From positions 8,184,001 to 8,248,000 of the forward strand of contig CAJFCV020000004.1 of assembly GCA_904066235.2 (NCBI GenBank): a stretch of DNA of 64,000 nt, given 5' to 3'. Below are positions 12,101 through 24,900 of this stretch, piece by piece. The notes below the pieces were generated by a model, which was given only the letters and a program-made list of their open reading frames with translations, did no database searches and was not told where the DNA came from. The position numbers and the translations under genes are program-made. Within the stretch, counting starts at the first letter, position 1; each line of letters starts with the position of its first letter. Source of the stretch: Bursaphelenchus xylophilus. Its lineage: Eukaryota > Nematoda > Chromadorea > Rhabditida > Aphelenchoididae.

Positions 12101-15100
12101 ATTATTGTTTCATGAAAGTTCTGAAATTTTTGTCTCGATTAAAGTCATTTTTTGCTCTGTAATATCAAATTCTGAGAATTCCAAAAAATTACAGTACTCT
12201 TTCTCTCGCCTATAACATCCCGAATGCCCTAACCATCTTCTCTATCAAATTTCCCGTCCATTCAATCACTCTCGCCCAACTTGTAACCCCTTATTTCCCC
12301 CCTCGATAACCTCAATATTCTGGGTGTTGTTTTTCCGCTTTTTCAGTTCGAAAACTTGGCGTTCTCGGCAGGAGCTTAACCGTTTCCGTAGCGCCGTTTG
12401 ATCCGCTAAATATGGGGCTCTTTGAATTCGATCAATCTAATATGCTTCGGACTAACAAGTCGTCTGGTTTGTCTTTGCATAACCTGTGATTTGCGAGCAA
12501 TTTTCTCGCGAGAATCGAGGTCATTCGCTTCTTTTTTTTTGGGGACCGCGTATGGTAAAGAGAAGCGGGGTTGTATTACAAGGGAATTCTGGATTTGGAA
12601 AGGTCCGGCTGGACAAGAAATTAAGTCAAAAAAAAATTATTTTTGATTTTGTAAAATTTTTTTATCTAATAAAATTTCAATATTTATCCGATATCCGCAT
12701 TAAAAATTGGTATAGTAATTTATTCCTTAGGACATTCACCATCTAAAGAATATGACGAAATAATTTTAGATTCTAAAATACAGGAGTTTTCGCGGTTTTA
12801 TTCCCCTTTATCCACCTAAATCCTTGTTTTGTCATCACGTTATTTCCCCATCTTTGAAATCTTCTTCTCTCCCCGCTCTTCATTCCCAACATTCTCTACG
12901 TTATCCTCGACCAGTCGAAGGTAAATTTGATGCTAAAATTCCTCCCGTCCATCCAGTAGTTCCTTCCTTTACCTCGCACCCACAAAAAGCGGCATCAATT
13001 GGTTTTCTTTGACCCGCCGCGCCAAATCAGAGACACAGGAAATCGAACGAGTCTATAGAGGAAGAAGAAGAGAGAGCAGAGGACGTTTATACCATCCGAT
13101 CTATAAAATAACCCACCTAACATGTAATTATGTGGCCTTCCAACAGGTTCACCGAGTTTTTTTTATTAAACCAGAAGAGTTTTTATTGCCGATTGCGCAG
13201 CGAGGAGATTCGGGATGGAAATTTTGGGAGATTTTTTGATTTTTTTGGCAAATAAGGGATGTAAATTGCAACCATAATGTAATTTTCACTATAATTTTAA
13301 TCTTAAGTACACTTTTTTTCTTTTTTTTAAAGTTTTTACTAAAGTTATCCATCTTTTTTTGTTGTCTCCCCACTAATTATTATTCAGTATGTCGCCCTTT
13401 CCCACTCTTGATCGGTCGAGAATCTTGATAAGAGTCAAACAAGGCCAAATCGAGATAATCGGAAATCTGCATAATATATTCATCAAGCACATGTCCACTT
13501 GTCATCCGATGATGAATAAGTTTTGTGGTGTTATTTTCGAGAGGTTCAAGTGTCAATAGTTTAATTTTTTCGGTCTCTCTTCGCGCCGTTCCCAACCGTC
13601 CCATCGAAACATCATCAAATCCCGAGGACTTGGCCTGCGAAATCCCAAAATTCCTCCCAACTTTTTTGAATGTTGTAAAAAAAGTCCGAGACGAATTTAT
13701 TTTCAGTTTTTTTTGCCTAAAATTTTTTTGCAGTGCGCATAAATTTGGGGTTGAACAAGGTGTCCGATTGGGGATTTTTTATGGTATAAGGCAATATTTC
13801 CGCAAGACGGATACGGCGATTTGTCAGCTTTCGAAATTTGAACTTGCTTTTGGACATTTGAAAGGCTCCTTTGGTCTTTGGAACACTGACAAACAAGTTG
13901 CTTATAATTCTTGGGTTACTGTAATTTTTCCGACAAATTTTCTTAAAACCTTCTTTCTTGGTAATTTTGGAAGATTACAAATTAATTTCAAGGACTTTAA
14001 ATTTCTTAAAATCTGTTGCTCCATCTGCTTTATATTGCCCATGTAAAATCGCGACCATTTTTAGTCCAAATTAGTATAATCCGGATCTGTTCGGATTTTG
14101 TAGCCCATCTGTTGAAGCCAGTTCAAAAGTAACTTGAAAGCGGCGCTTCGCACATCTGGAGCTTGTAATTTGACTGTTTTTGACACGGATTTTATTGCGC
14201 GTCTGAAATTCGAGAGGGAGCTCGCGGGTTTGTAGGATACAGTGAGTTACTGTAATCCGGCCAGTCAAGGTCGGGATTTCACTGGCAAAAAATTAACTCA
14301 GCATAAGCCAAATACGGCTTGCTGATACTAAAATTTAAATTTGAAATCTTTTGGCTTCGAATTTTTGGATTCCTCTCAGTTTCGGCACCTTTTGCCCTCC
14401 TTCAGGCGACAGACGTGGATTCGAATTTCCAGCGTCCCCCAATATCCCATATTCAAATATCCTCTGGAATCCGGGGCCGCAATTAAGCCGGAGCCAACAT
14501 CCGACGCCATGTGCCGACAGATTTGACTTTTGCCGACGCGTTGCGCGTCGATCGTCATTGATCCGTATTGTTGTGGCCGGTCGATTATCTCGGGGTTTGT
14601 AAAGTGCTAATCTTTCCGGCCCTTTTATTTATATTGTTGCCAAGGAAGGTCCATAAAGCCATATAAAGGGCGAATTAATCGGGGATTGAAAGGGAATCGC
14701 GCCGACAAACTTTTCGGCCAATATTTTATATTGTACTTGGGATCAAGGGTATGGTAAGTTAAATTTGTGGCGTATTGGATTTGCTGGTGGCTTCGAGGGA
14801 TTGCTGGATTTGTTGTGGAATATTTGGAAGCTCAGTAACTAATTTTATAATAGATCAGGTTCAATACTGTATTTACTATCGCAGAAATTTCATTTCCACC
14901 TAAACTACATAAGTTAATCTTTTCTTTGTCATTTCACTGCCACCCCAGGCCTCGAGGAAATATACTTGTTTGCAAATATTCCTCATCCTTCAACGTCTCT
15001 TCTAATAGCCTTCGAGCACTTGGAAACGCCTATACAAACGCAACCTTATCATTGAGAACAGAGATTTTGGCAGTTGTTGGGAAAAACAGATCTGGATTGT

Positions 15101-16843
15101 GTTGAGAACCAGTGGGGAAAGAGCGCTCGGATTTTCAGAAATATGTATTGAGAATATTGGAAGAGTTTGTTGGGAGTTTACATCTAATTAATATTGGCTG
15201 ATTTTGTTGGGAGTTGAAACAGGTTTCGAGTGTATCTAGAGGTATGATGACTAATAAGACGCCATGAGACCTCAAAAGTTTGCCTTGAGGGAAGTTGCTG
15301 ATTCTGCTCTCTAAAACTCTCTTCTACAAACTTTTCCCATTGTCCCATAACCCGTTGTCCTAATTATCGTCACATTGCAAGTTCAAGTCTCGGCCATTAA
15401 ATGGGTGGAGTTAAGCCGAGATTGAACTCGGCCTAATCTCGGCCTTATTAGCGTGTCAAAATTTGCAGAGTGGGCGGGGTCGCGGTTATTGTAGGCGAGA
15501 AATAAAATCGAATCGAGCCACATTTCATTAAAGACCGGATTACATTCGCAGATTTGGTGTGGATATGGGATTTAAGGTTACGGTAGGTCTTAAGGTGGCT
15601 TATTAAAAAAAATTTATAGCTGAGTGAGAGAATTTAGAAAGTTGTTGTGGTTTCACAAGTAGTAGGAATATTGTGAAGTCGCAATTAAGATTACTGCAAC
15701 CATGGGGCTTCTTGTTATAGCGATAGATTTTACTCAGTAGGTGGTATACATCCTTATCTCGATGCCTCAATACCATCTCAACTTCGCTTGCCATAGCTCA
15801 TCCAACTCCCCACCTGTCACTCAATAACCCACTGTTTTATCGTCTTCGAAAACAACCTTGTTTTACTGCGATCATTGCAAAAGGTGTTTTTTATTGCCCT
15901 TCCTTTGTGTTGCCGGTGTATTTCGAGCAGATGCGGGTACACACAACTCAAAGACGATTGCAAGTTCAACCCGAAGAGAGTGTGTGTGAAGAAAGGAGAG
16001 GGGCAGAGAGCGGGGATTTCCCCGTCTTTCGGGGGTTTGTGACGTAAAATGGGTGGACTCCTTCTGGGGGCCGATTCAAGTGGTTCAAGGGGCGGGAAGA
16101 GCGTTTTGTAGGTTTTATTGTCTTTAACGGCACCACCCATAACAATGCTTAAATCAATTAGAGCGAATACTCCAATTAATGGGCGAAGAGATAGGGTTTC
16201 AAAGACGAGGTGGTTCTAGCAGTATCTACAAAGCTTTCACTTGAATTTTTATGTTGTTTTAAGTTTCTATCGACTTGATTCAACCCTCAGTCATGCTTAT
16301 GGCGCTTGTCGTTTCTCAATAAACTCCTTAAATTATATCTTATTCCAAATAGTATCTGCAAATTTCTGTTTAATCATTTTTTCATATTCAAACCCCCTAT
16401 GATAACATCTCTCCTAAAGCGCTCTCCCCTTGATCCTTGTTCAATGTTGTGCCAACAATGGGATTTCAAACCACCCTGCGCCTTATTACGTCCCATTTTC
16501 CGGGGTGTCGCGCGTTTCCTTTTCTTGTAATTGCCGCGGGTTTCGACTGATACGAATCAGTGGGTGGAGGTGCCAAGTCGCGTTCTCCACTGCCGCCTCC
16601 TCATTCCCCATTCTCCCTTTCTTTCTCTTCCCCTTTCTCACGGCCACCTTGATGTTCCTTTCTATAGAATCTTGAGTCATCGTGTCGAAACCGATTTTAT
16701 CTAATACATATTCGCGTTGTTTCAATTTATTTCTCACAACCCATTAAATTTGTCGTAATTTCAGAGAGAGAACAGAGTAGGAAACGGGGCCTTTTGGTGC
16801 ATGTTTTGTCCACTCTAAATCCCAGTGCAGCTCATTTGTCGAG
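3135..16843. other. long region without recognisable genes
   Basis: About 13.7 kb between MAK16 and the next gene. I read it on both strands and found only scattered short open frames without family motifs, paired splice sites or codon-like composition. The longest (near 8676-9260 and 13525-14046, plus strand) look accidental. Homopolymer A/T runs are common, and TTACTGTAA-type motifs recur. No tRNA, rRNA or long inverted repeat was recognised. The simplest reading is regulatory DNA and upstream non-coding exons of the gene starting at 16844, but that is inference. Confidence 0.5.
16763..16775 (+). promoter_or_regulatory. candidate trans-splice or 5' UTR acceptor
   Basis: A pyrimidine-rich stretch ending in AATTTCAG lies about 70 nt upstream of the ATG at 16844 and fits the nematode acceptor consensus. 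It may receive a spliced leader or join a distant 5' exon lying in the upstream desert. Confidence 0.45.
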
Positions 16844-19744
16844 ATGAGTACGTCGGGATACGATTGTGTGTCATCGAGCGAGCCCTCCACTTCCTCCCTC
16901 GGTTCCAATTCGAATGATTACGGTGGAAGTACGGACTTTAGTCAGCATCGAGATGATGCAACGGATGTCCTCAACTACGAAAACTACACTTCGTCAACGA
17001 AACGACGACGATTGAGGAAGCAAATGCCTACGGTCAAACAGCGAGAGAGGAGGGTTCAGAATCGGAAGAAAAATGGCCAAACGAAATTAAAATTGGCCAA
17101 AAATTATGGGAAAATCATATCAAAAGAGATCCCAATCGGGATGGAAATGGAAGTCAAATCGCCGCGGATTCAGATGCATGCAGAAATCAGGTCGAGAATC
17201 CGAACCAACGCACAACGTGAGGTCTTTTCGCCCATCCAGAACGTCCTCAACGCCAACATCGAATACGATTGTTCGAGCCCCGAGAGCCCGATCAATGTGG
17301 AGAGCTATCGCTACAGCGCCTCTGTGTTCGAATGTCCCATTGGCTATAGTAATCAAATCTATTCGAATACGAACACCCGAGCCCCTTCGCTGACGCCACC
17401 AATCAGCGATGAATGCTATGGAACGGGCAGCGATGATCATCAAATCCACGAATTGGAAATCTCGGATGACGATCAGACCGATTTCATTAATGCCACCAAC
17501 AAAATCTACGAGAATTTGTCGATGGAGCCGGTCACTTTTCCCGTCGCTCAGCCCAAAGTCTCGGATCTGAAATCGTTACCGCCGGTTTTGCCTCCAGAAG
17601 TCCATCCGGAAGACGAAGCGTCACTTTATGGTAAGTTTGGCCGAGAATTAGGGGCATTACGTAATTTCGGGATTAGGCAAATTTTAAGGGCACTTGATTT
17701 GGCGGCCTTTTTTTGGCAAACAACAGCTTCTGAGGCTAAAATAATATAAGAAAAAATTCTAAAACTGAATGAAACTAGAATTGAAATTAGAGTTTGATGA
17801 CGGCAGTCTATGAAAAAAATTATTTTCAGGTCGATTGACAGCCTTGCTTTTTGTCGAAGCCCGAAACGAAAAGACCACCCGCCAAAAAATTGTGGAGGTC
17901 CAAGAGGAACTGAAGATTTTGTTCAATATCCCGAGCTTATTTGATGTTTGTGTGGACAATGAGCCGTCCTATCGACAAAACTGCGCCTTCCTTGGTAAGT
18001 ATTACATCCCCATTTTTATGTTCAAACCCTTTTTTGATGGCAAAAAATACCGAAAACATCAAGAACTTATCGAAAAATTAGGGTATCGCGCTGTGATCAT
18101 GTATGCGCTTTAGGCTAGTCAGCTGCATCCTCCTTTTCTGGCGTCATAAAGCGAGCTGTGGCTAAACTGTTATAAGCATAGGCCTCTTTGTTCACCGGAT
18201 TTGGCGTCAGAAATCGGCGCTTCGAGGGATTCGCGATCAAAAAAGGGAGTCGCGGGGATTAGGTCGGTTAAGTTTAGACATGTCTTTGTGAGGCTGGGGA
18301 TCCCTGGTATCAAAATGGACATGATATGGGGGTAAATTGGACTTTGTAGGCTAGGGTACAACTTATCAAAGTAAGTAAAACCAAGTAAATCTTGATTTTT
18401 TCTTACTTCTGCTCCTACAATATAAGTTCGTTGGCTCTTGCCTGATCTAGACTACAATTTGCCATTTTGAGGCCCGCAGGAAATGTTGTCGGCTCCCTTA
18501 TCCACCTAATAACACCATTAAAATCCTGAACCACCTTCCTGACCGCGGGTAAATTACATTAACTCCAATCTCGCCGGTAATCCACAAAGGAATAATCAGC
18601 GGGACATTGGGAAAGGAATTACATCTACCGGCTTCCCTTTGCGGGCGATTTACGTCACTTAAAGTCAAATTGAGACCCTGTTTAGATCCTTGAGCCTTAT
18701 AGAGTAGTATAGGCATCTGCTTAGCTGTTCATTCCTGTCATACTCCGCGCTTTAACGCGCTGATTAACCCCATGCAGATTAATTGAACCGCGAAACAATC
18801 GGAAACCCTCAGAACCGACTAACATTGCGTAACCGCGAGATTTGGAGTGTTTGATGATTGTCTTGAGAATGTCGAGACCCAACTTTTTAGTGCCGACCTT
18901 GACTTTTGGCTGGGCATTTCCCACCTTTCCGGTCGTAACCACCAGATTGAGGGGTCATGAGGTTGTAAATGAAAGAAGGTCCAAAAACCGGGGGTAAAAC
19001 TACAAAATTGGCTGAAAACTTGCCAAACTACTGTCAATGTATACAGTAACCAGAAGATTCTGACCTCAGTTGGTCATAAAATCAGCAATTGACGCTTATC
19101 TCTGCTGGCATCTGTCCTCAGCCGGGTGCGGGTCGTAAAATACGCGGCAAATTCCATTGAAATTGCGCCGGAATTTACTGCTGGTGTCAGAATGCAGGTG
19201 CTAATTTCCCTTCTTTTCACCACGAAATCCCGACCATTTTATGACTCAATTAGCCACTTTTTTCGATTCAGGCCATTGTTGCGCAATGTTTTATGAGCTC
19301 CCTTATCTGCAGTCGAATCTGACTATGCAAATGTGAGCAGCTGAGACAGGCAAAGGCATTTGTTTAAACACAACGAATTAGCCAAGGGCCGATCGGGTTT
19401 CAGGCAACAAGTGGTTGGATTAATGTTTGGCTAATGCGCATTTAATGGTCATCGAGGGGTCAGCGAATTAAAATACGCGGATTGGGTTACACCGGGGTCA
19501 AAACAAATACTTCCACAGCAATTTGAACACTAAAAATAAGGCAACAAATGGAGAACAACTTACTGATTACATTCTTTTAGGTAACCTCGTGGCCTACAGC
19601 CTTCGCCAAACCCGTGCCAAGTCTCCAGAAGCCTTCGCGGCGCAAGTGAAGAAGCTCCACAAACTTCTTTATGGTCTCAAAAAGAAAAACGCCTTCCTTT
19701 CCGGGGTCGGTCGATTCGTTCAGCGCCTCTTCAGAACCATCTGA
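16844..19744 (+). CDS. unrecognised basic/serine-rich protein, possible nuclear regulator
   Basis: Three exons: 16844-17630, 17830-17994 and 19581-19744, giving 371 aa with all phases consistent. I do not recognise the family. Residues 1-45 are rich in Ser, Thr, Asp and Tyr. Residues 50-85 hold a dense basic cluster (TKRRRLRKQMP, then RERRVQNRKK) that looks like a nuclear localisation or nucleic-acid-binding segment. The middle is low-complexity with Ser-Pro pairs. The last ~110 residues, encoded by exons 2 and 3, look helical and globular and end in a basic helix (KKLHKLLYGLKKKN) and VQRLF. This C-terminal block is the likeliest conserved domain. The 1.6 kb second intron and the long upstream desert would suit a developmentally regulated gene. 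A possible AATAAA lies at 20078. Confidence 0.75.
17995..19580 (+). other. 1.6 kb intron of the unrecognised gene
   Basis: Bounded by GTAAGT and TTTTAG. I see no coding segment or repeat inside. Its length is far above the typical 40-200 nt introns of the window, so it may hold regulatory sequence. Confidence 0.6.
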
Positions 19745-20077
19745 ACCTCGAACTAGTAGTATAATGTCCATTGACGATCAAGAAAAACCAAAAACTCAAG
19801 CAAAACATCCAGTTTTGATTGATTTTGGTGTATCAACTTATGGATTATGTTGTACTAAACGAATTAGGATTTTGAGATTTCTAAACCAAGTTGCCAACCC
19901 TCCACCCGTTTGACTAGTCCCTTATCTAACTCTAATGCCCTTTGTTTTGTTATTCCAGACAACTTGTCTCGCCTCACTTACAACCGATTCAGTCGGTTAT
20001 TATATTGTTCATTAAGCCCGAAATCAGTGCCGGTATTAGGTCTGTCTTCATCTAAGTTACAGTTTTATATTGAAACA

Positions 20078-20083
20078 AATAAA
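20078..20083 (+). terminator. polyadenylation signal AATAAA
   Basis: A canonical AATAAA about 330 nt past the stop at 19744, in A/T-rich DNA. It is a candidate 3' end for the unrecognised gene. Confidence 0.4.
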
Positions 20084-20500
20084 TAATCATTTATACCATT
20101 TGGCTGTTTCCGGATCTTGGACTTCTAACATAAACTATCATCGAAAAGAAACGAAGAAAAGAGGTCAAGGTGCACAAATTAAGTTTTGTCTGGTAAACAA
20201 CGTTTTTCTGGGCATGGATTGCATTTCATTAAATGCTACTCGACGACGTCGCGCAAGAATCCACAGATTCGTAGACTTCTTTCTGCGTAGCCTCGCGCTA
20301 AACCCTGTTTCAATCAATATTGGCACTTCGTTCATGACGAAATGTCACAAAAAATGGCTTTAAAAATTTTTTTGTTGGATTTTATTTTATCTCAGCACTT
20401 TTGTTCGCGTTATAACGAAGAAGGGTATATTTTGTGGCTTTTTTTCTTTCATAACCACAATCCGTATTTTCAGATGAAATTTGTATTGTAATACCCGCCT

Positions 20501-20508
20501 TATTTTAG
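20501..20508 (+). promoter_or_regulatory. candidate spliced-leader acceptor before SF3A2
   Basis: TATTTTAG ends 14 nt before the SF3A2 start codon with no nearby upstream exon in frame. This is the usual placement of a nematode trans-splice site. Confidence 0.55.
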
Positions 20509-20522
20509 GTGTAGACCAAGAA

Positions 20523-21464
20523 ATGGATTTCCAGAACCGCGCAGGCGGTAAAACTGGTGGTGGAGGTGTAGCCTCCGCATCGGACGCCAATGTCGATCGT
20601 CGAGAACGTCTCCGACTTCTGGCGTTGGAAACCATCGACCTTCAGAAGGATCCCTATTTTATGCGAAATCATTTGGGTGGATACGAATGCAAACTCTGTC
20701 TGACACTGCACAATAATGAAGGGTCTTACTTGGCGCACACCCAAGGAAAGAAGCATCAAGCAAACTTGGCAAGGAGAGCGGCTAAAGATGCAGCAGATCA
20801 ACCGTTTGTTCAACTGCCTCAATCAGCGAAAGTGGAGCCTAAAAAGTTTGTAAAGATTGGTCGACCTGGATACAAAGTGACAAAAGAGCGAGATCCTGTT
20901 AGTGGACAGCAAGCCTTGCTTTTCCAAATTGGTATGTATTTTCTTTTTTTTTTTTTGAGTTTTAGGCTATTCGTTTTGTTCTGCTGGTTGATATGGGCGC
21001 TTACCAAGGTTTTAGTTGATACTGGAAATTTTTTGAGCATCTAACGTTTATTAGCTGAAGCGGCATGGAAATTACTTGTTTATTACTTCAATTAACGGAA
21101 TTCCTATAAATCAGGGCAAAATATTTGAAGTTATCTTGTTTTAGACTACCCAGAGATCGGCGAAGGGATTACTCCTCGTCATCGATTCATGGCCGCTTAT
21201 GAACAGAAGCTGGAACCTCCAGACAAAAGATGGCAATATCTCCTGTTTGCTGCCGAACCCTACGAAACAATCGCCTTCAAAATCCCTTCACGAGAGGTTG
21301 ATAAATCGGAGAAGGTCTTCTGGTCTTTATGGAACAAGGACAGCAAACAATTCTTCTTGCAATTTGCATTCAGAAGTGGTGGAGAAGAACATCCACCTCG
21401 GCCACCACCTCCATCATTCATTCCGGCACCTCCTCAGCCCGTATTTGCGGCCCAACGATATTAA
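20523..21464 (+). CDS. SF3A2: splicing factor 3A subunit 2 (SF3a66)
   Basis: Two exons, 20523-20931 and 21145-21464, giving 242 aa. SF3A2 is part of the SF3a complex of the U2 snRNP and works in branch-site recognition; the C. elegans homologue is REPO-1. The start MDFQNRAGGKTGGGG, the region around ALETIDLQKDPYFM and the C2H2 matrin-type zinc finger (Cys56, Cys59, His72, His78 within YECKLCLTLHNNEGSYLAHT) match the family nearly residue for residue. So do KFVKIGRPGYKVTK and RWQYLLFAAEPYETIAFK. The C-terminus is short: a small proline patch (residues ~220-237) replaces the long Pro-rich repeats of vertebrate SF3A2. The ATG sits 14 nt after a TTTTAG acceptor. Confidence 0.98.
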
Positions 21465-21977
21465 GTTTATAAATAAATACAGTCTGCCATTATTCATATC
21501 TCACGTGAAAGTATAATACAATTCCAAGATTATTTCCAGTAGGGAAAGTAGTTCGTGTATTTTTGATTGAAGGTGGGCTATTTGGCTGAATGTCCGAACC
21601 TTTCCTGCAAACTCTTGAAGATATAAACATTTTGTTTCTTCAAGGCGGTTGCCATAGTAACGATAACTTTGTTCGTATATCTTCGGGAAAGGATTGAATC
21701 ACCGAGAGAATGGTTTATTTGTAGCTGTGTATTGCCGAAGGTTTCCTGTGTCCATTTAGGTAGTTTTACGGGATATGAATTGTTATGGATTTACCTATTA
21801 AATTTGTCGTTCTATGGGCTTGCGTGTCATGTCTAATGGACCTTGAGTTTTGGTGTTACACAAAAAATGCGGATGTGTTTACCTTTTTTGCACTAATCGA
21901 GTTGCATTTTTATTCGATTGTAACGTATCCAAATTTTTTTTTGACTTTTGAGTGATCTTTTATGTTATTCTTGTAGG
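21465..21977. other. spacer between SF3A2 and the MAP9-like gene
   Basis: About 510 bp. It ends in TTGTAG directly before the next ATG (acceptor at 21976, ATG at 21978), suggesting trans-splicing of the next transcript. The three plus-strand genes are spaced about 0.5-0.8 kb apart, so an operon is possible but not shown. Confidence 0.4.
21472..21477 (+). terminator. polyadenylation signal AATAAA (SF3A2)
   Basis: AATAAA eight bases past the SF3A2 stop codon, implying a very short 3' UTR. Confidence 0.7.
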
Positions 21978-24900
21978 ATGCCTCGCCTCGGGTCTTATTC
22001 GAGGACTTTGGATGAGATTTTTGCGATGAGCGCGCCGAAACCGAAGCCGAGGCAATCGACGGGGTCTAATAGTGCTGTAACTACTGCTGATTCCAAAGGT
22101 AAGGTATTAAAATTCCCTGAACTATGAATAATTTTAATTAAGGTGAGATAAATCGGTCACCACTGGTGGCTTTGGGGGATCGACCAACAACAAGACACGG
22201 GAGAAGTTCTGAGTCGTCATCGTCGTCGAATAAGACCGAGAATAAATCGGAAGTCTCAGATGTAAGCCAGTTTTCTATGAATTGCCATGTCTTGCAATTA
22301 GCGCGATAATTTATGTTTTGTATAATACTAACCACAATTTATAATACATTCATTTTGTAGTCCACTCGAACACGAGTTGATGTCTGGACTCGCGAAGACA
22401 ACCCTCAAGATGTCCCTCACGTGGACGCTGTCGAACTGCTGCAAGCCTTAGGCTCCAAACGTCGGAATATCGCGGATTCTCCGATCATGGAGAACGAGCT
22501 CAGCGAGATCTCAAGCGCTTCGAGCGAGGCCAGCACGTCATCGGAGAATCAAATTCAACCATTTACACAGACCAGAAGTCTGCGAACGGCCTCTTCTTCG
22601 AACCCAACCACCTCTGACTCGATTAAGATCCCCTCGATTCACACAGCACCATCAACTTCATCTTCAAACTCATCGGGGAAGGAATCCAGGAAGTCATCGA
22701 TAACAGAAACCAGGGAATTACAGAAGGAGAATGATGGAAAGGACCGATTGAATGGCGTCAACTTGGGAAATAATCGACCGACCACTTTTACGAAGGATAA
22801 AGAGGATGAGGTAGGGACCTTATGTTATACTAGGCTGGATGATACTTGAATTTTGACAAGGTGAAATTAGTCCTAGAAATTGAGAAATCATTTCAATTAG
22901 GACTAATTTTATCCTTCTTTCCTATGGACACCTATTTTTACATAGATCTTTATCATAGTTTATTATATATAGCTACTAGTACAAGTAATTTTCTGATATC
23001 TATGATTACACTCCCGGTTTGACCCATCCTCCAAATCTGTCTTCCATTTGTTGCGCAACTGAGCATAGCAGATTCTCTGATCCGATTCCGCCAACCAGTT
23101 GGACGGACATTGGATATCCATTCTTGTCTTTGCCGCAGGGCACCGCCAAAACAGGGACTGCAAGGATATTGAACAAACTGGTGTAGAAACAAGGGAGGGC
23201 ACCGAAAGAATAGTGGTAGTAGTTTGTTTCGGGTAGGCCGGGGAAGACCAGAACCGCACCATCTAAAAAAAATCATTACATTATACATGATGATCGACTT
23301 GATCTACGTTTGACTTGTAGGGTAAATTTATGCTAATTGACAAAGGATAAGCTCTAATAGCTCGTAATAAACGGCGTAGGATGGCTTACCCTCCAACTGC
23401 TGATGTATTCTACTCCTCAAAATTTGAATTTGCCGCTTCGATTCCTCCAAAGTCCCCTGAGGCGATGGTCTTCCAGCCGCGTAGAAGCTCATCAAAAGTC
23501 CAAATGATTGGCAAGACGAGCCTGACATCAGTTTTATAAATTCTGTGGCCACATTCACATTTTCGTTCTGAAATTTGAATACATTTTTGATGACAATAAC
23601 TCACCGGTGCGAGATGTTGCGCAACATCAAAATTCTCGGTCAAGAGTTCCTTGAAGATTATAAAGTATTCTTGCAGTGTTTTTATGAGATCAAACCGTTC
23701 AATGGGCAGAGAATAGGACTTGGAGAGGTAGTTGGCGACGTCGTCTGTGATCACTTTGACTGTCTTGCTAAGAGTAATTAATGGAGCGACTTCTGGCTTG
23801 GAGATAAAGAGTCTTGCAGGCCGGGGTTTTGAGATCGGTAGGGGGATTGAGGTTGGAGCTAGGACCTGAAAAAGTAATTTGCGAAATGAATGGGTCAGTA
23901 ATTGCACGATGATTAAATAATCTTACACTCTGAAGAAGCATAAGGTCCTCGGCGTATCGTACCATGGGCCCAGTCACATACATTCCATGGCTGTCGTCGC
24001 CGAGATCAACTTTCGGCAATACTCCATTTAGTGAACAACTTTCTCTTGGTTTCAGGCCGTAGATTCCACATAAAATTGAGGGGAGTCTGATGGATCCTCC
24101 CAGATCCGTCCCAACTCCAATTAGAGATCCCTGAGAGCAGATCAGTGAGGCCTCGCCTCCAGAAGATCCCCCACTTATGGTCCTTGAGTCATGCGGACTG
24201 GGGGTTCGGCCGAATACAACGTTATCCGTTTCGAAACTCATACAGCCGGGAGAAACGTTCGTATAACAAATAGGAATGGCGCCAGCCTTGAGAACTCTGA
24301 AATTTGAGGGTAAAATATGAACAAGCGTCTTGTTTTTCTTTGTGATCGTTGTTCTTGTTCGGTGACGCTGATAAGTTACTTTTACTGTAATTTTTGGACT
24401 TACCGATTAACCGCGGTCGCATTAGCTTGGGCCAATGAGGCCTCGCGAAGATGGTGAAGTCCACAGACATTCCGACGCCCTTTTAGATCAAACACATGCT
24501 TTATAGAGACGGGGATTCCGAGGAGAGGTTTCTCTTGTCGCATCTGAAAACAAAAGTAATGATGAGTCATCACTTTAAATGTTATCTTTTGCCAATGTAA
24601 TCTACAGTAATATCCTTACCATTTTGACGTCCTCCTCATCAGAATTCTCAATAAATTCATCGACTTCTTTCGCCATTTGCAAAGCCTCTTCCTCGAATAG
24701 TTCGGTAACCGCGTTAATCATTGGATTTACTTCTTTGATTCTGTTCAAATATGCCTCAACTAGGGTTGCACTCTTCAGCTGAAATTGTCTTTATTATTTG
24801 TAATGTCAACTCCTCTCTTACCCTTCCTTGTCGGATCATCTCTGCGGCTGCAGTTGCGCTGATGTTTAGTAATGGATCTTCACTGTATGTTACAGTACTT

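Larger units (their letters stand above)
19745..20522. other. intergenic spacer upstream of SF3A2
   Basis: Contains the probable 3' UTR of the preceding gene and, near the end, an acceptor for the next gene. No other feature is visible. Confidence 0.5.

Noticed and set aside
13525..14046. 173-codon plus-strand open frame
   Set aside because: Phe/Lys-rich translation typical of A/T-rich non-coding DNA; no splice partners or homology recognised.
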